Shown: one piece after another, positions 34,838 through 43,826 of the stretch | How the letters are laid out: every line of letters starts with the position of its first letter | How positions within the stretch are numbered: position 1 is the stretch's first letter | DNA from: Streptomyces sp. NBC_00094 | Lineage (GTDB): Bacteria; Actinomycetota; Actinomycetes; Streptomycetales; Streptomycetaceae | Assembly (NCBI RefSeq): GCF_026343125.1 | Contig: NZ_JAPEMB010000001.1 | Location: 7,197,501 to 7,261,500 of the forward strand | Length of the DNA stretch: 64,000 nt | Direction of reading: 5' to 3' | Notes under the pieces: generated by a model | The model's input: the letters and a program-made list of their open reading frames with translations, nothing else | Told to the model about the DNA's origin: nothing | Databases searched by the model: none | Made by a program: the position numbers and the translations under genes

Positions 34838-37312
34838 ATGAACGCGGGCAGAGGGGGCGGGGAGGCGGCCGAGCGGCTTCGCCGTGCGCCGGGGGAGCCG
34901 AGGCAGCCGGGCGGAGCGACGGGGCCGGGCGAGGCGAAGGACCGGGAGGAAACGGCGGCGCCGGTCGATTCGACGGAGCCGGACGAACCGGCAGGGCCGG
35001 ACGCGGCGACGGATTCCGTCGCGACGACGGAGCCCGGTGCGGCGACGGAGCCGGACGGGCCGGCAGGGCCGGACGCGGCGACGGATTCCGGCGTGACGAC
35101 GGAGCCCGGCGAGGCGACGGAGCCGGACGGGCCGGCGGAGCCGGGCGCTCCGGCGGATTCGGCCCCACCCGCCGAGCCCGCCGAGCCCGGCGAGCAGACG
35201 AGCTCGGGTGAGCAGACGGGCTCGGGTGAGTCGACGGGCTCCGGCGAGCCCGCGCGGCCGGGGCCGCCCGGCGTCGGAGCGCGGATCCTCCATGACTACG
35301 GCTCGGCCTTCCGGATGGGCGGTTTCGACTGGGACCTGCTCACCGGGACGATGATCATGGACGAGGCCGCCCTCGAGGTCTTCGACCTGGACCGCGCGGA
35401 CTACGACGACCGCCCGGAGAGCCTCGGCTCCCGGGTCCTGCCCGACGAGGGCCGCCGTCTCGACACCCTGGTGGCGCAGGCGCTCAAGGAGGGCAGCGAC
35501 CAGTACGGCGCGTACTTCCGCATCCGCCGCCGCGACGGCATCCACCAGTGGACCCACACCCAGGGACTGGTCCATCGCGACGACACGGGCCGGCCGGTCC
35601 GCATCGTGGGCGTCCTCCGCGACGCCACCCACGAACTGTCCGAGTCCGCCGCCCGGCTCGGCCTCGACGAGGGACGCCGCCGACGCGCCGGCGTCGTCGA
35701 GGGCACCACCGCCGCCCTGGCCTACGCCAGGACCGTGCAGGACGTCATCGACCTGCTCAACGACTCGCACGCCCTCGAACACTTCGGCGCCGCCAGCCTT
35801 GTCATGGGCCTCCTCGAAGCCGGCCGCATCCACCTGGTCGCGGAGGGCCCCGACGGCGCCTTCGTGCCGGGCACCCGCTTCACCCGGGTGGACGAGCCGT
35901 ACCCGATGGGCGAGGTGATCCGTACCCTCCGGCCCCGGTTCATCGACACGGCCCAGGACTTCGCCGAGTCCTTCCCGGTGCTCTGGCCGCACATCAGCGG
36001 GCTCGGCATCACCGCCGCCGCCTATCTGCCGCTCATCGCCCAGGCCCGGCCCATCGGCGCGCTCGGGCTGCTCTACAGCGACAAGACCGGCTTCAGCGAG
36101 GATGAGCGGACCCTGCTCGTCGCCCTCGGCAGCAGCATCGCCCAGAGCCTCCAGCGCGCCATGCTGTACGAGCAGGAGCACGACCTCGCCGAAGGGCTCC
36201 AGCAGGCGATGCTGCCGCGCCGGATCCCCGAGGTGCAGGGCGCGCAGACGGCCGTCCGCTACCGCTCGGCCCGGCTCGGCCGGGACATCGGCGGCGACTG
36301 GTACGACATCATCCCGCTCCCCGGGGGACGGGTCGGCGCCGTCATCGGCGACGTCCAGGGCCATGACACCCACGCGGCGGCCGTCATGGGCCAGCTCCGG
36401 ATCGTGTTGCGTGCCTACGCCGCCGAGGGGCACCCCCCGGCCACGGTCATGGCCCGGGCCTCCGTCTTCCTCCACGAGCTCGACACCGAACGCTTCGCCA
36501 CCTGCACGTACGCCGAGGTCGACCTCGGCACCGGGGTCGTCCAGATCGTCCGCGCCGGACACGTCGACCCGCTGGTCCGGGAGATCGACGGCCGCTGCCG
36601 CAGGCTCCCGGTGGAGGGCGGGCTGCCCCTCGGGCTCTCCGCGGAGTTCGGCCGGCTCGACTACCCCGTGACCGCCCTGGAGCTGGACCCCGGGCAGACC
36701 CTGATGCTCTACACCGACGGTCTGGTGGAGAAGCCGGGCGCCGACCTCGACGAGGGCTTCCAGTGGCTCACCTCCCTCGTCCGGCGCGGCCCCGCCGACC
36801 TCCAGCAGCTCGCCGACCACCTGTGCGACGTGGTCGCCGACCGCGGCGGCGAGGACGACGTGGCGATCCTGCTGCTCCGCCGCCAGGCCACGTTCGGCCC
36901 GCAGGGCGCCGGCCGGTTCCGGCAGCACGTCGCCCAGAGCGACCCCGAGGCGCTGAGCTCGGCCCGGCACATGATCAGGGCCGCGGTCCGGGCCTGGGGC
37001 GGGGGTGAGCGCGCGGACGAGATCGAGCTGGTTGCGGACGAGCTGATGACCAACGCGCTGATGCACACCGACGGCGGGGCGATCGTGACCCTGCGGGTCC
37101 TGAGCGGGACCGAGCGGCGGCTGCGCGTGGAGGTCGAGGACCGGTCCAGTGCGCTGCCCCGCCGCCGCGAGGCGGGGGAGGCGGGCGTCTCCGGCCGGGG
37201 GCTGCTCCTGGTGGAGCGGATCTCCGACGCCTGGGGCGTGGAGTCGCGGGGCGGCGGCAAGTGCGTCTGGTGCGAGTTCACGTGGCGAACTGAGGCCACC
37301 CGGCTCTGTTAA
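34838..37312 (+). CDS. PAS-GAF-PP2C (SpoIIE-type) phosphatase with HATPase domain
   Basis: An 824-residue signalling protein. Residues about 1-145 are low-complexity Pro/Gly/Asp/Ala repeats, with a 24-residue unit repeated twice and a partial third. A PAS domain (about 150-265) and a GAF domain (about 288-440) follow. The metal-dependent phosphatase has GGDWYDIIPLPGGRVGAVIGD near 484 (motif written only as guide) and GGEDDVAIL further on. A C-terminal HATPase_c domain with ADELMTNALMHTDGG (about 690-824) is like anti-sigma kinases. It could both dephosphorylate an anti-sigma antagonist and phosphorylate one, controlling a sigma-B-like pathway. No sigma factor partner is adjacent. Start and -10 suggest a leaderless mRNA. 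Confidence 0.9.
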   Translation: MNAGRGGGEAAERLRRAPGEPRQPGGATGPGEAKDREETAAPVDSTEPDEPAGPDAATDSVATTEPGAATEPDGPAGPDAATDSGVTTEPGEATEPDGPAEPGAPADSAPPAEPAEPGEQTSSGEQTGSGESTGSGEPARPGPPGVGARILHDYGSAFRMGGFDWDLLTGTMIMDEAALEVFDLDRADYDDRPESLGSRVLPDEGRRLDTLVAQALKEGSDQYGAYFRIRRRDGIHQWTHTQGLVHRDDTGRPVRIVGVLRDATHELSESAARLGLDEGRRRRAGVVEGTTAALAYARTVQDVIDLLNDSHALEHFGAASLVMGLLEAGRIHLVAEGPDGAFVPGTRFTRVDEPYPMGEVIRTLRPRFIDTAQDFAESFPVLWPHISGLGITAAAYLPLIAQARPIGALGLLYSDKTGFSEDERTLLVALGSSIAQSLQRAMLYEQEHDLAEGLQQAMLPRRIPEVQGAQTAVRYRSARLGRDIGGDWYDIIPLPGGRVGAVIGDVQGHDTHAAAVMGQLRIVLRAYAAEGHPPATVMARASVFLHELDTERFATCTYAEVDLGTGVVQIVRAGHVDPLVREIDGRCRRLPVEGGLPLGLSAEFGRLDYPVTALELDPGQTLMLYTDGLVEKPGADLDEGFQWLTSLVRRGPADLQQLADHLCDVVADRGGEDDVAILLLRRQATFGPQGAGRFRQHVAQSDPEALSSARHMIRAAVRAWGGGERADEIELVADELMTNALMHTDGGAIVTLRVLSGTERRLRVEVEDRSSALPRRREAGEAGVSGRGLLLVERISDAWGVESRGGGKCVWCEFTWRTEATRLC
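34971..35160. repeat. 72-bp tandem repeat in the phosphatase N terminus
   Basis: Two 72-bp units (starting at 34971 and 35043) and a partial third (35115) encode 24-residue blocks of the type EPDxPAGPDAATDS. They produce the disordered tail before the PAS domain. Confidence 0.8.
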
Positions 37313-37401
37313 CCGAGCGTGAACTGATCGTACTTGACCGTAACTGACGGTACGCGATTGACTTCGCTCTCCCGCCCCTCCGCGCAGGACGTGAGGCACC
37401 C

Positions 37402-38808
37402 GTGAGCAGCAGCGAGCTACTGGCCCCCCTTGATCTGGCCTTCTGGCACCTGGAGTCCCCGACCCACCCCCTGCACCTCGGAGCCCTCGCCCACTTCGGT
37501 CCCGTCCCCGCGGCCCCGGACCACGAGCCGCCTCCGGACGTCCTGGACCTGCTCGCCCGCCGCGCCGCCGCCATCCCCCGGCTCCGGATGCGCGTGCGCG
37601 ACGTCCTGATCCCCCTCGGCGGCGCCGCCTGGAGCGCCGACCCGGACTTCGACGTACGCCGTCACGTCCGGGAGATCACCCTTCCCGGCGTGGACTTCCC
37701 CGCCGAGACCACCCGCCTTGCGGCCGAACTCATGGAACGCCCGGTCGAGCGCGGCCGGCCGCCCTGGGAGATGTACCTCCTGACGGGCGCCCCCGACGGC
37801 TCCTTCGCCGTCCTCGTGAAGCTCCACCACGCCCTCGCCGACGGCATGCGGGCCGTCGCCATCGGCGCCGGGATCTTCGACGAGATCGCCGCCGCCCGCC
37901 GACCGGTGCGCCGCCCCCGCCCCGTACCCCCGCGCTCGTGGCTCCCCGGCCCCGGGCTCCTCCTCGACCTCGCCAAGGACCGCCTCGGCGACCTCGGCCG
38001 GGCCGTCGAGGTCGGCGCCTCGGTCGTCGGTTCCTCCGTCGTCCGCGCCGGCGGCCTCGACGGGCGTCCCGCCGCCGCCCTCGCCGCCGACTCCAGCGGC
38101 ACACGCCGGCTCGCCACCGCGACCCTGTCCCTCGACCGCGTGCACCGGATCCGCCGCGCCACGGGCGGCACCGCCAACGACGTGCTCCTCGCCGTCGTCG
38201 CCGGAGCCCTGCGCCGCTGGTTCGACGGGCGGGGCCCGGCCGCCCTGCCCGGAGCCGACCCCCGGGCCCTCGTCCCCGTCTCGCGCCGCCGCCCCGGTGC
38301 CCCGCCCGGTCCCGGCAACAGCCTCTCCGGCTACCTCGTCGACCTGCCGGTGACCGAGCCCGACCCGGCGGCCCGACTCGCCGCCGTACGCGACGCCATG
38401 GACCGCAACAAGGCCGCCGGCCCCTTCCGGGGCGCGGGCGCCGTCGCGCTCCTCGCCGACCGGCTGCCTCCGCTCGCCCACCGCTTCGGCGCCCCCTTCG
38501 CCTCCGGCGCGGCCAGGCTCCTGTTCGACCTCCTCGTCACCCAGGTGCCGCTGCCCCGCACCGCGCTCTCCCTCGGCGGCGCTCCGCTGCGCGGGCTCTT
38601 CCCCATGGCCCCGCTCGCCCGCGGCCAGTCCCTCGCCGTCGCCATGTCCCCCTACGGCGGCCGGGTCCATGTCGGTCTCGTCGCCGACGGCGAGGCGGTC
38701 CCCGACCTCGACGCGCTCGCCGACGCGCTCACCGCCGAACTCGACCTGCTCGACCCGCCGGAGACGCCGGAGGGGCCGGGGACGCCGGGGACGCCGAGGA
38801 CGCCGTAG
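37402..38808 (+). CDS. wax ester synthase/diacylglycerol acyltransferase (WS/DGAT)
   Basis: A 468-residue acyl-CoA-dependent acyltransferase. The catalytic HHxxxDG motif is H142-H143-A-L-A-D147-G148 (KLHHALADGMR). The N-terminal APLDLAFWHLE block and the C-terminal LVTQVPLPRTALSLGGAPLRGL region fit the family. It makes wax esters or triacylglycerol storage lipid from acyl-CoA at the membrane. The C-terminal tail is a run of Gly/Thr/Pro (TPEGPGTPGTPRTP) encoded by 9-bp repeats. The GTG start has a modest GTGAGG upstream. It is not in an evident operon; the nearest gene is the convergent peptidase. Confidence 0.92.
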   Translation: MSSSELLAPLDLAFWHLESPTHPLHLGALAHFGPVPAAPDHEPPPDVLDLLARRAAAIPRLRMRVRDVLIPLGGAAWSADPDFDVRRHVREITLPGVDFPAETTRLAAELMERPVERGRPPWEMYLLTGAPDGSFAVLVKLHHALADGMRAVAIGAGIFDEIAAARRPVRRPRPVPPRSWLPGPGLLLDLAKDRLGDLGRAVEVGASVVGSSVVRAGGLDGRPAAALAADSSGTRRLATATLSLDRVHRIRRATGGTANDVLLAVVAGALRRWFDGRGPAALPGADPRALVPVSRRRPGAPPGPGNSLSGYLVDLPVTEPDPAARLAAVRDAMDRNKAAGPFRGAGAVALLADRLPPLAHRFGAPFASGAARLLFDLLVTQVPLPRTALSLGGAPLRGLFPMAPLARGQSLAVAMSPYGGRVHVGLVADGEAVPDLDALADALTAELDLLDPPETPEGPGTPGTPRTP

Positions 38809-38832
38809 AACCTGTGCGTACGGATCACTCCG

Positions 38833-40530
38833 TCATGCCGTGCAGGTCGTGCCGGGGCGGATCTTCGTCAGGGAGATCAGGTACGCCTCGACCTTGCCGT
38901 CGACGCAGGCGCTGCGTCCGTAGCCGGTGTGGCCGGGAGCGTCGAACGACAGCAGCATCCCCTGGGGGAACTGGCCCGCCAGGCTCACGGCCTCCCCGTA
39001 CGGCGTGGCCGGGTCGCCCGCCGTCCCCACGACGAGCACCGGCGGGACACCCTCGGCCCTCACCCGGTGCGGGCGCTGGGCACCGGCCGGCAGGTCCTTG
39101 CAGACCAGTTCGTTCGTCACGCCGGTCGTGCCGTAGACCCCCGCGGCCTTGTCGGCGGGGGCGAGAGCGTCCCAGTAGGCCTGGGCGTCACGCGGGTGGG
39201 GGACGTCGAGGCAGTTGATCGCGATGAGGGCGGCGTCGCCGTTGTCCTCGGGGACGTCGTCCGAGGGCCCGTCGGAGGCCTCGTCCTCAGGGGGCCCGTC
39301 GGACGCCTCGGGCTCCGCGGGTTCGTCGGAGGCGCCCGCGTCGGTGTCCGGCGGCTCCTCCTCGCCCGCGGCCAGGGCCGCCAGCGGCGTGCCGTCCCCG
39401 CCGTCCGCCGCGACCAGCGCCTCGGACAGGTCCTTCCACTGGGCCTCCGGCGTGTACATGGAGAGGCTGAGTGCCGAGACCAGGGTCGAAGCGTCGAGAC
39501 CGTACGGGGAGTCGTCGACCGGCAGCGGCTCGCGCTCGGTCCGCGCGAGGAGCCGGTCGACGAGGGACCGTATCTCCTCGGGCGTAGCGCCGGGACACGC
39601 GTCACCGACCGTGTCGGCGCAGGAGTCGGCGTACTCCTCCACCGCCTTCCTGAACCCCGTGGACTGGCTGAGCATGCGCTGCCGCCAGTCGAGCGACGGG
39701 TCGACGGCCCCGTCCAGGACCATCGCCCGTACGCGGCGAGGGAACTGCTCGGCGTACGAGGTGCCCAGGCTCGTGCCGTACGACCAGCCGACGTACGTCA
39801 GCCGCCGGTCACCGAGCGCCGCCCGCAGCACGTCCAGGTCGCGGGCGGCGTCGTCCGTTCCGACGTGGGGGAGCAGCGGACCGCTGGCCGCGCGGCAGTC
39901 GGCGGCCGTCGCCCGCGCGCTCGCCAGGGCGACGGCGCGCTCGGACGCGGTCCGGGGGTTGAGGGGTACGCCGGCGGCGTCGTCCGGGGTCTCGCCTTCG
40001 TCCGGGGCCTTCCCTTCACCTTCGCCCGGTTCCGCGGGGGCGGCGGCGGTGCAGGTCAGGGCGGGCTTGCTCCCGCCGACCCCGCGCGGGTCGAAGGACA
40101 CGATGTCGAACCGGTCCCGCACGCCCTGGCCGATGTCGTCGGCGACGCCGTCCCTGACGAGCCGCGCACCACGCTCGCCCGGGCCTCCGGGGTTGAGGAC
40201 GAGCGAGCCGACGCGCTTCCCCGGGGTCGCGGTGACCGCCTTCGCCACCGGCAGGACGAAGGTCTTGCCGTTGCCGGGGCGGGCGTAGTCCATCGGCACG
40301 GTGAGCGAGGCGCACCGGTGGTCGCCGCAGGGCTGCCAGACGAGTCGCTGCTGGTAGAAGCGCCGCAGGTCGGGGCGGGAGGCGGGATCGGCCGAGACCG
40401 TCGCTCGGTTCCCGTTCGAGCCGTTCCCGGCCGAGTCGTTCCCGGCCGTGCAGGCGGCCAGGGAGGTGGCGCCGAGGACGGCGAGGGCGAGGACGAGGGC
40501 CTGGCGGCTGCGGGTGGCGGCGGTGATCAC
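38833..40530 (-). CDS. secreted alpha/beta-hydrolase (tripeptidyl aminopeptidase-type) lipoprotein
   Basis: A 565-residue exported hydrolase. The N terminus is a signal segment ending in the lipobox LAAC (ALAVLGATSLAACTAG), so it should be lipid-anchored. The fold has the nucleophile elbow GWSYGTSLG, the oxyanion region LNPGGPGERGA and the C-terminal HTGYG catalytic His segment, as in secreted TAP-type aminopeptidases. An acidic Glu/Asp/Pro/Ser-rich insertion of about 45 residues interrupts the cap region. I chose the GTG at 40530, with AGGGAG six bases upstream; the frame is open to 40608. It probably trims peptides outside the cell. Confidence 0.9.
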   Translation of the reverse strand: MITAATRSRQALVLALAVLGATSLAACTAGNDSAGNGSNGNRATVSADPASRPDLRRFYQQRLVWQPCGDHRCASLTVPMDYARPGNGKTFVLPVAKAVTATPGKRVGSLVLNPGGPGERGARLVRDGVADDIGQGVRDRFDIVSFDPRGVGGSKPALTCTAAAPAEPGEGEGKAPDEGETPDDAAGVPLNPRTASERAVALASARATAADCRAASGPLLPHVGTDDAARDLDVLRAALGDRRLTYVGWSYGTSLGTSYAEQFPRRVRAMVLDGAVDPSLDWRQRMLSQSTGFRKAVEEYADSCADTVGDACPGATPEEIRSLVDRLLARTEREPLPVDDSPYGLDASTLVSALSLSMYTPEAQWKDLSEALVAADGGDGTPLAALAAGEEEPPDTDAGASDEPAEPEASDGPPEDEASDGPSDDVPEDNGDAALIAINCLDVPHPRDAQAYWDALAPADKAAGVYGTTGVTNELVCKDLPAGAQRPHRVRAEGVPPVLVVGTAGDPATPYGEAVSLAGQFPQGMLLSFDAPGHTGYGRSACVDGKVEAYLISLTKIRPGTTCTA

Positions 40531-40603
40531 GAAGTACTCCCTGGGTGGTCGGTCCAGGGAAGGATCACGCGCGGATGCTGAGGATTTGCTGAGGCGGGGT
40601 CCC

Positions 40604-40755
40604 GTCACGGGCGAGGGCCCCGGTCACGGACTCGGGATCCGTCACGGGCGCGGGCCCCGCTCACGGACGCGGGCCCCGCTCACGGACTCGGGCCGCGACA
40701 CGGGCGCGGGCCCCCTCGCGGACGGGCCCCCTCGCGGACGTGGCCTCTCGCGGAG
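40604..40755. repeat. degenerate ~19-20-bp tandem repeat
   Basis: Six or more imperfect units of the type CACGGACGCGGGCCCCGCT, between the histidine-kinase stop and the peptidase start. They form a GC-rich, hairpin-prone spacer that may terminate the two-component transcript. Confidence 0.7.
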
Positions 40756-40768
40756 GTGGCGCCCCTCC

Positions 40769-42106
40769 CTACGACCTCGGCAGCCGCAGGACGAACCTGG
40801 CCCCGCCGCGTTCCCCGCGCCCCGCCGTGAGCGTGCCGCCATGGGCGTGGGCGACCCAGGCGGCGATGGACAGGCCGAGGCCGGTGGACCCGGATCCGCT
40901 GCGGAACCGTTCGAACAGGGCGTCCGCGACCTCCGGCGGCAGGCCGGGACCCTCGTCCTCGATCGTCAGCGTGCCGTCCCGGACCACCGTGATCAGCACG
41001 TCCGCCGGCAGGCCGGGCCCGTGGCCGTGCGCGAGCGCGTTGCCCAGCAGATTGCCGACCGCGCGGCGCACCAGCTCCGGATCGGCGACCACGACCGTGT
41101 CCTCCGCCTCGACCCGGATGCGATGGCCCTCCGTGGAGGCCTCGGCGGCTTCCTGGGCGACCGCCTCCACCAACTGGTCCAGACGCAGCGGCTGGCGGGC
41201 CACCGTGGCCGTACCGGACATGAGCCGCGCCCGGGTGAGCAGCCCGTCGACCAGCCGGCCCATGCCCTCCGCCAGGCGCAACGTGCGCCGGTGCACGTCC
41301 GTGCTGTCCGTCTCGCCGCGCAGCGCCGTCTCCGCGAGCGTCCGGAGCGAGGCGGCCGGGGTCCGCAGGTCGTGCGCCGCGTCCGCGAGGAACGCCTCCT
41401 GCCGGTCGAGCGCGGACAGCGCCGGGCGGATCGCCCGCCCCGACAGCACGTGCCCGACGGCCGCGGACAACAGCACGAGCACCGCGCAGCCGCCCGTCAC
41501 CACCCACACGAGCCGACGGTGATCGTCCCGCTGGGCCGTCGCGTCGGACAACGTCACGAGGACGCCCTGCGGCCCCTCGTCCTCCGCCGCCTCCGGGGCG
41601 TAGAAAGGCAGCGCGAACACCCGCACCGGCCCGCCGTCCGTCGTACGCCGGTCGAAGCCCCGCGCCTCCCCGGTCCGGGCCACCGCACGGCCGGACTCCA
41701 GGACCACCCCGGGGCTCACGGCCAGACACGGCGCGGTCGGCGCGTGCTGGACGGTCAGGCCGACCGCCTCGTCCGGCGTGCCGGGGCCGCCGGGGGCGTC
41801 GCCGGTCACGAGCAGCACGGTCAGCGGCGGACACCCGGTGTTCACCGTGTCCGCCAGGACGTCCGTGGCCAGCCGCCCGTTCTCGTCGGTCTCCAGGAGC
41901 CCGAGGGCCCAGCTGGTGTCCGCCTCCATCGCGTGGTCGAGCTGCTCCCGCCAGCGCGCGCTGTCGCTCCGTACGGCGAACACGGCCATCGCGATCAGCC
42001 CCACGGCGCTGGTCAGCGCGAACAGCAGACTGATCCGCCGACGCAGCCGCAGCACCCGCGCGGTCGGGGTGAGCGTCCGCGTCCGGCGGGGGAGAGCGGG
42101 GCTCAC
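40769..42106 (-). CDS. sensor histidine kinase
   Basis: A 445-residue membrane sensor. Two transmembrane segments (about 27-45 and 200-220) flank an extracytoplasmic sensing loop of about 150 residues. The dimerisation box is DAAHDLRTPA with the phospho-accepting H245, then N, G1 and G2 boxes (LLGNALAHG, DEGPGL, GLGLS). No clear HAMP is visible. GTG at 42106 overlaps the regulator stop (GTGA), so both partners are co-translated. Target genes are unknown; the neighbouring secreted peptidase gene on the same strand is a candidate. Confidence 0.92.
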   Translation of the reverse strand: MSPALPRRTRTLTPTARVLRLRRRISLLFALTSAVGLIAMAVFAVRSDSARWREQLDHAMEADTSWALGLLETDENGRLATDVLADTVNTGCPPLTVLLVTGDAPGGPGTPDEAVGLTVQHAPTAPCLAVSPGVVLESGRAVARTGEARGFDRRTTDGGPVRVFALPFYAPEAAEDEGPQGVLVTLSDATAQRDDHRRLVWVVTGGCAVLVLLSAAVGHVLSGRAIRPALSALDRQEAFLADAAHDLRTPAASLRTLAETALRGETDSTDVHRRTLRLAEGMGRLVDGLLTRARLMSGTATVARQPLRLDQLVEAVAQEAAEASTEGHRIRVEAEDTVVVADPELVRRAVGNLLGNALAHGHGPGLPADVLITVVRDGTLTIEDEGPGLPPEVADALFERFRSGSGSTGLGLSIAAWVAHAHGGTLTAGRGERGGARFVLRLPRS

Positions 42107-42774
42107 CGCGCGTCGTCGGGTGCGAGCCGGTAGCCGACGCCCCGCACGGTGTGGATCAGCGGCGGGTCCCCGAGCTTGCGGCGGAGCTGGGAGACGAGTA
42201 CCTCCAGGACGTTGGACTGCGGCTCGGCCATCTCGTCCCAGCAGCTCTCGATCAGCTCGGCGCGCGACACCGCCTGGTCGGCCCGGGCCGCGAGGACCTC
42301 AAGGACGGCGAACTCCCTGGTGGTGAGGGTCAGCAGCACCCCGGCCCGGCGGACGTGCCGACGGGCGGTGTCGACCTCCAGGTCGCCGACGCGGTGCACC
42401 GGCGGGCGTACGACGCCGGAACGGCGGCACAGGCTGCGCACCCGGGCCACCAGCTCGGGCACGGCGAACGGCTTGACGAGGTAGTCGTCGCCGCCGCTCG
42501 CGAAGCCCTCCACCCGGTCCGCCACGGTGTCGCGCGCCGTGAGGAACAGGACGGGTACCTCGCGGCCGCCGCGCCGCAGCTCCTCGACGTAGACGGCGGC
42601 GTCCCCGGACGGCAGCATCCGGTCGAAGACCGCGCAGTCGTACGCGGTGACGAACAGGGCCTCGTCGGCCCGTGGCAGATCGGCCGCTTCGTCGACGGCG
42701 AGCCCGGCGGCCCGCAGAGCGGCGGCCACCCCGAACCGGAGGTCTTCGTCGTCCTCGACGAGCAGTACGCGCAC
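42103..42774 (-). CDS. OmpR-family response regulator
   Basis: A 223-residue regulator with a receiver domain (VRVLLVEDDEDL at the start, phospho-acceptor D51 in FDRMLPSG, K near LVKPFAVPE) and a C-terminal winged helix (REFAVLEVL, SNVLEVLVSQLRRKL, HTVRGVGYRL). GTG at 42774 has AAGGTGG six bases upstream; GTG at 42783 is an alternative. It is coupled with the downstream kinase gene. Divergent from the Fpg/Nei gene. Confidence 0.92.
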   Translation of the reverse strand: MRVLLVEDDEDLRFGVAAALRAAGLAVDEAADLPRADEALFVTAYDCAVFDRMLPSGDAAVYVEELRRGGREVPVLFLTARDTVADRVEGFASGGDDYLVKPFAVPELVARVRSLCRRSGVVRPPVHRVGDLEVDTARRHVRRAGVLLTLTTREFAVLEVLAARADQAVSRAELIESCWDEMAEPQSNVLEVLVSQLRRKLGDPPLIHTVRGVGYRLAPDDAR

Positions 42775-42807
42775 GTCGCCCACCTTAGGCCGTGTCCGGA
42801 AAGTCCC

Positions 42808-42843
42808 GCCGACCACGCCGACCACGCCGACCATGCCGACCGC
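42808..42843. repeat. 9-bp tandem repeat between the two divergent genes
   Basis: Four copies of GCCGACCAC/T/G in the 118-bp space between the response regulator and the glycosylase gene. Function unknown; it may lie in a promoter region. Confidence 0.75.
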
Positions 42844-42892
42844 GCCGGGCTCGCGGCGCGCGGCCCCGGCACGCGTACGGCAGGGTGGAGCC

Positions 42893-43765
42893 ATGCCCGA
42901 ACTGCCCGAGGTGGAAGCGCTGCGCGAGTTCCTCGGCGCGCATCTCGTGGGCAAGGAGATCGCCCGCGTCCTGCCCGTCGCGGTCAGCGTCCTCAAGACG
43001 TACGACCCGTCCCTGACCGCCGTCGAGGGAGCCGAGGTCACCGCCGTCGGCCGGCACGGGAAGTTCCTCGACCTCGCCACCACCGGCGCCGCAGGCGAAC
43101 TCCACCTCCTGATCCACCTGGCCCGCGCGGGCTGGCTCCGCTGGCAGGACCCGCTGCCTTCCGGACCGCCGAAGCCCGGCAAGGGCCCGCTGGCGCTGCG
43201 TACCGCCCTCACCGGAGGCGACGGCTTCGACCTCACCGAGGCGGGCACCACCAAACGGCTCGCGGTGCACCTCGTCCGCGACCCGCAGGACGTGCCGGGC
43301 GTCGCCCGCCTCGGCCCCGACCCGCTCGCGGAGGACTTCGGCCCCGAGGAGTTCGCCGCCCTCCTCGCCGGCGAACGACGGCAGATCAAAGGCGCCCTGC
43401 GCGACCAGCGCCTCATCGCGGGCATCGGCAACGCCTACAGCGACGAGATCCTCCACGCCGCGAGGATGTCGCCCTTCAAACCCACCGGGAACCTCACCCC
43501 GGAGGAGACCGCCGCCCTCTACACGGCGATGCGGACCACCCTCGGCGAGGCCGTCGAGCGCGCCCACGGCCTCGCCGCCGGCAAGCTCAAGGCCGAGAAG
43601 AAGAGCGGACTGCGCGTCCACGGCCGGACCGGGGAACCCTGCCCGGTGTGCGGGGACGTCATCCGCGAAGTGAGCTTCAGCGACTCCTCCCTCCAGTACT
43701 GCCCCACCTGCCAGACCGGCGGCAGGCCGCTCGCCGACCGCAGGATGTCGAAACTGCTCAAGTAG
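42893..43765 (+). CDS. Fpg/Nei-family DNA glycosylase
   Basis: A 290-residue base-excision repair enzyme removing oxidised bases and cleaving abasic sites. The N-terminal Pro-Glu (MPELPEVE, P2 is the catalytic amine) and K in VGRHGKFL are present. A helix-two-turn-helix core follows (GIGNAYSDEILHAA). The C-terminal zinc finger has C-x2-C and C-x2-C (PCPVCGDVI, YCPTCQT). The Arg of the finger that contacts DNA phosphate in classic Fpg is Ser here. Such divergent Fpg/Nei members exist in actinobacteria. The ATG at 42893 fits family N termini. Substrate preference is uncertain. Confidence 0.9.
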   Translation: MPELPEVEALREFLGAHLVGKEIARVLPVAVSVLKTYDPSLTAVEGAEVTAVGRHGKFLDLATTGAAGELHLLIHLARAGWLRWQDPLPSGPPKPGKGPLALRTALTGGDGFDLTEAGTTKRLAVHLVRDPQDVPGVARLGPDPLAEDFGPEEFAALLAGERRQIKGALRDQRLIAGIGNAYSDEILHAARMSPFKPTGNLTPEETAALYTAMRTTLGEAVERAHGLAAGKLKAEKKSGLRVHGRTGEPCPVCGDVIREVSFSDSSLQYCPTCQTGGRPLADRRMSKLLK

Positions 43766-43813
43766 CCGCTGCTCACACAGAAGCTGCTCAAGGAGTCGCG
43801 CGAGGCATCGCAC

Positions 43814-43819
43814 TACACT
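43814..43819 (+). promoter_or_regulatory. -10 box of the LytTR regulator (leaderless)
   Basis: TACACT is seven bases before the ATG at 43827, without ribosome site. A leaderless transcript is the simplest reading. No convincing -35 hexamer was seen. Confidence 0.5.
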
Positions 43820-43826
43820 CCGCCGC

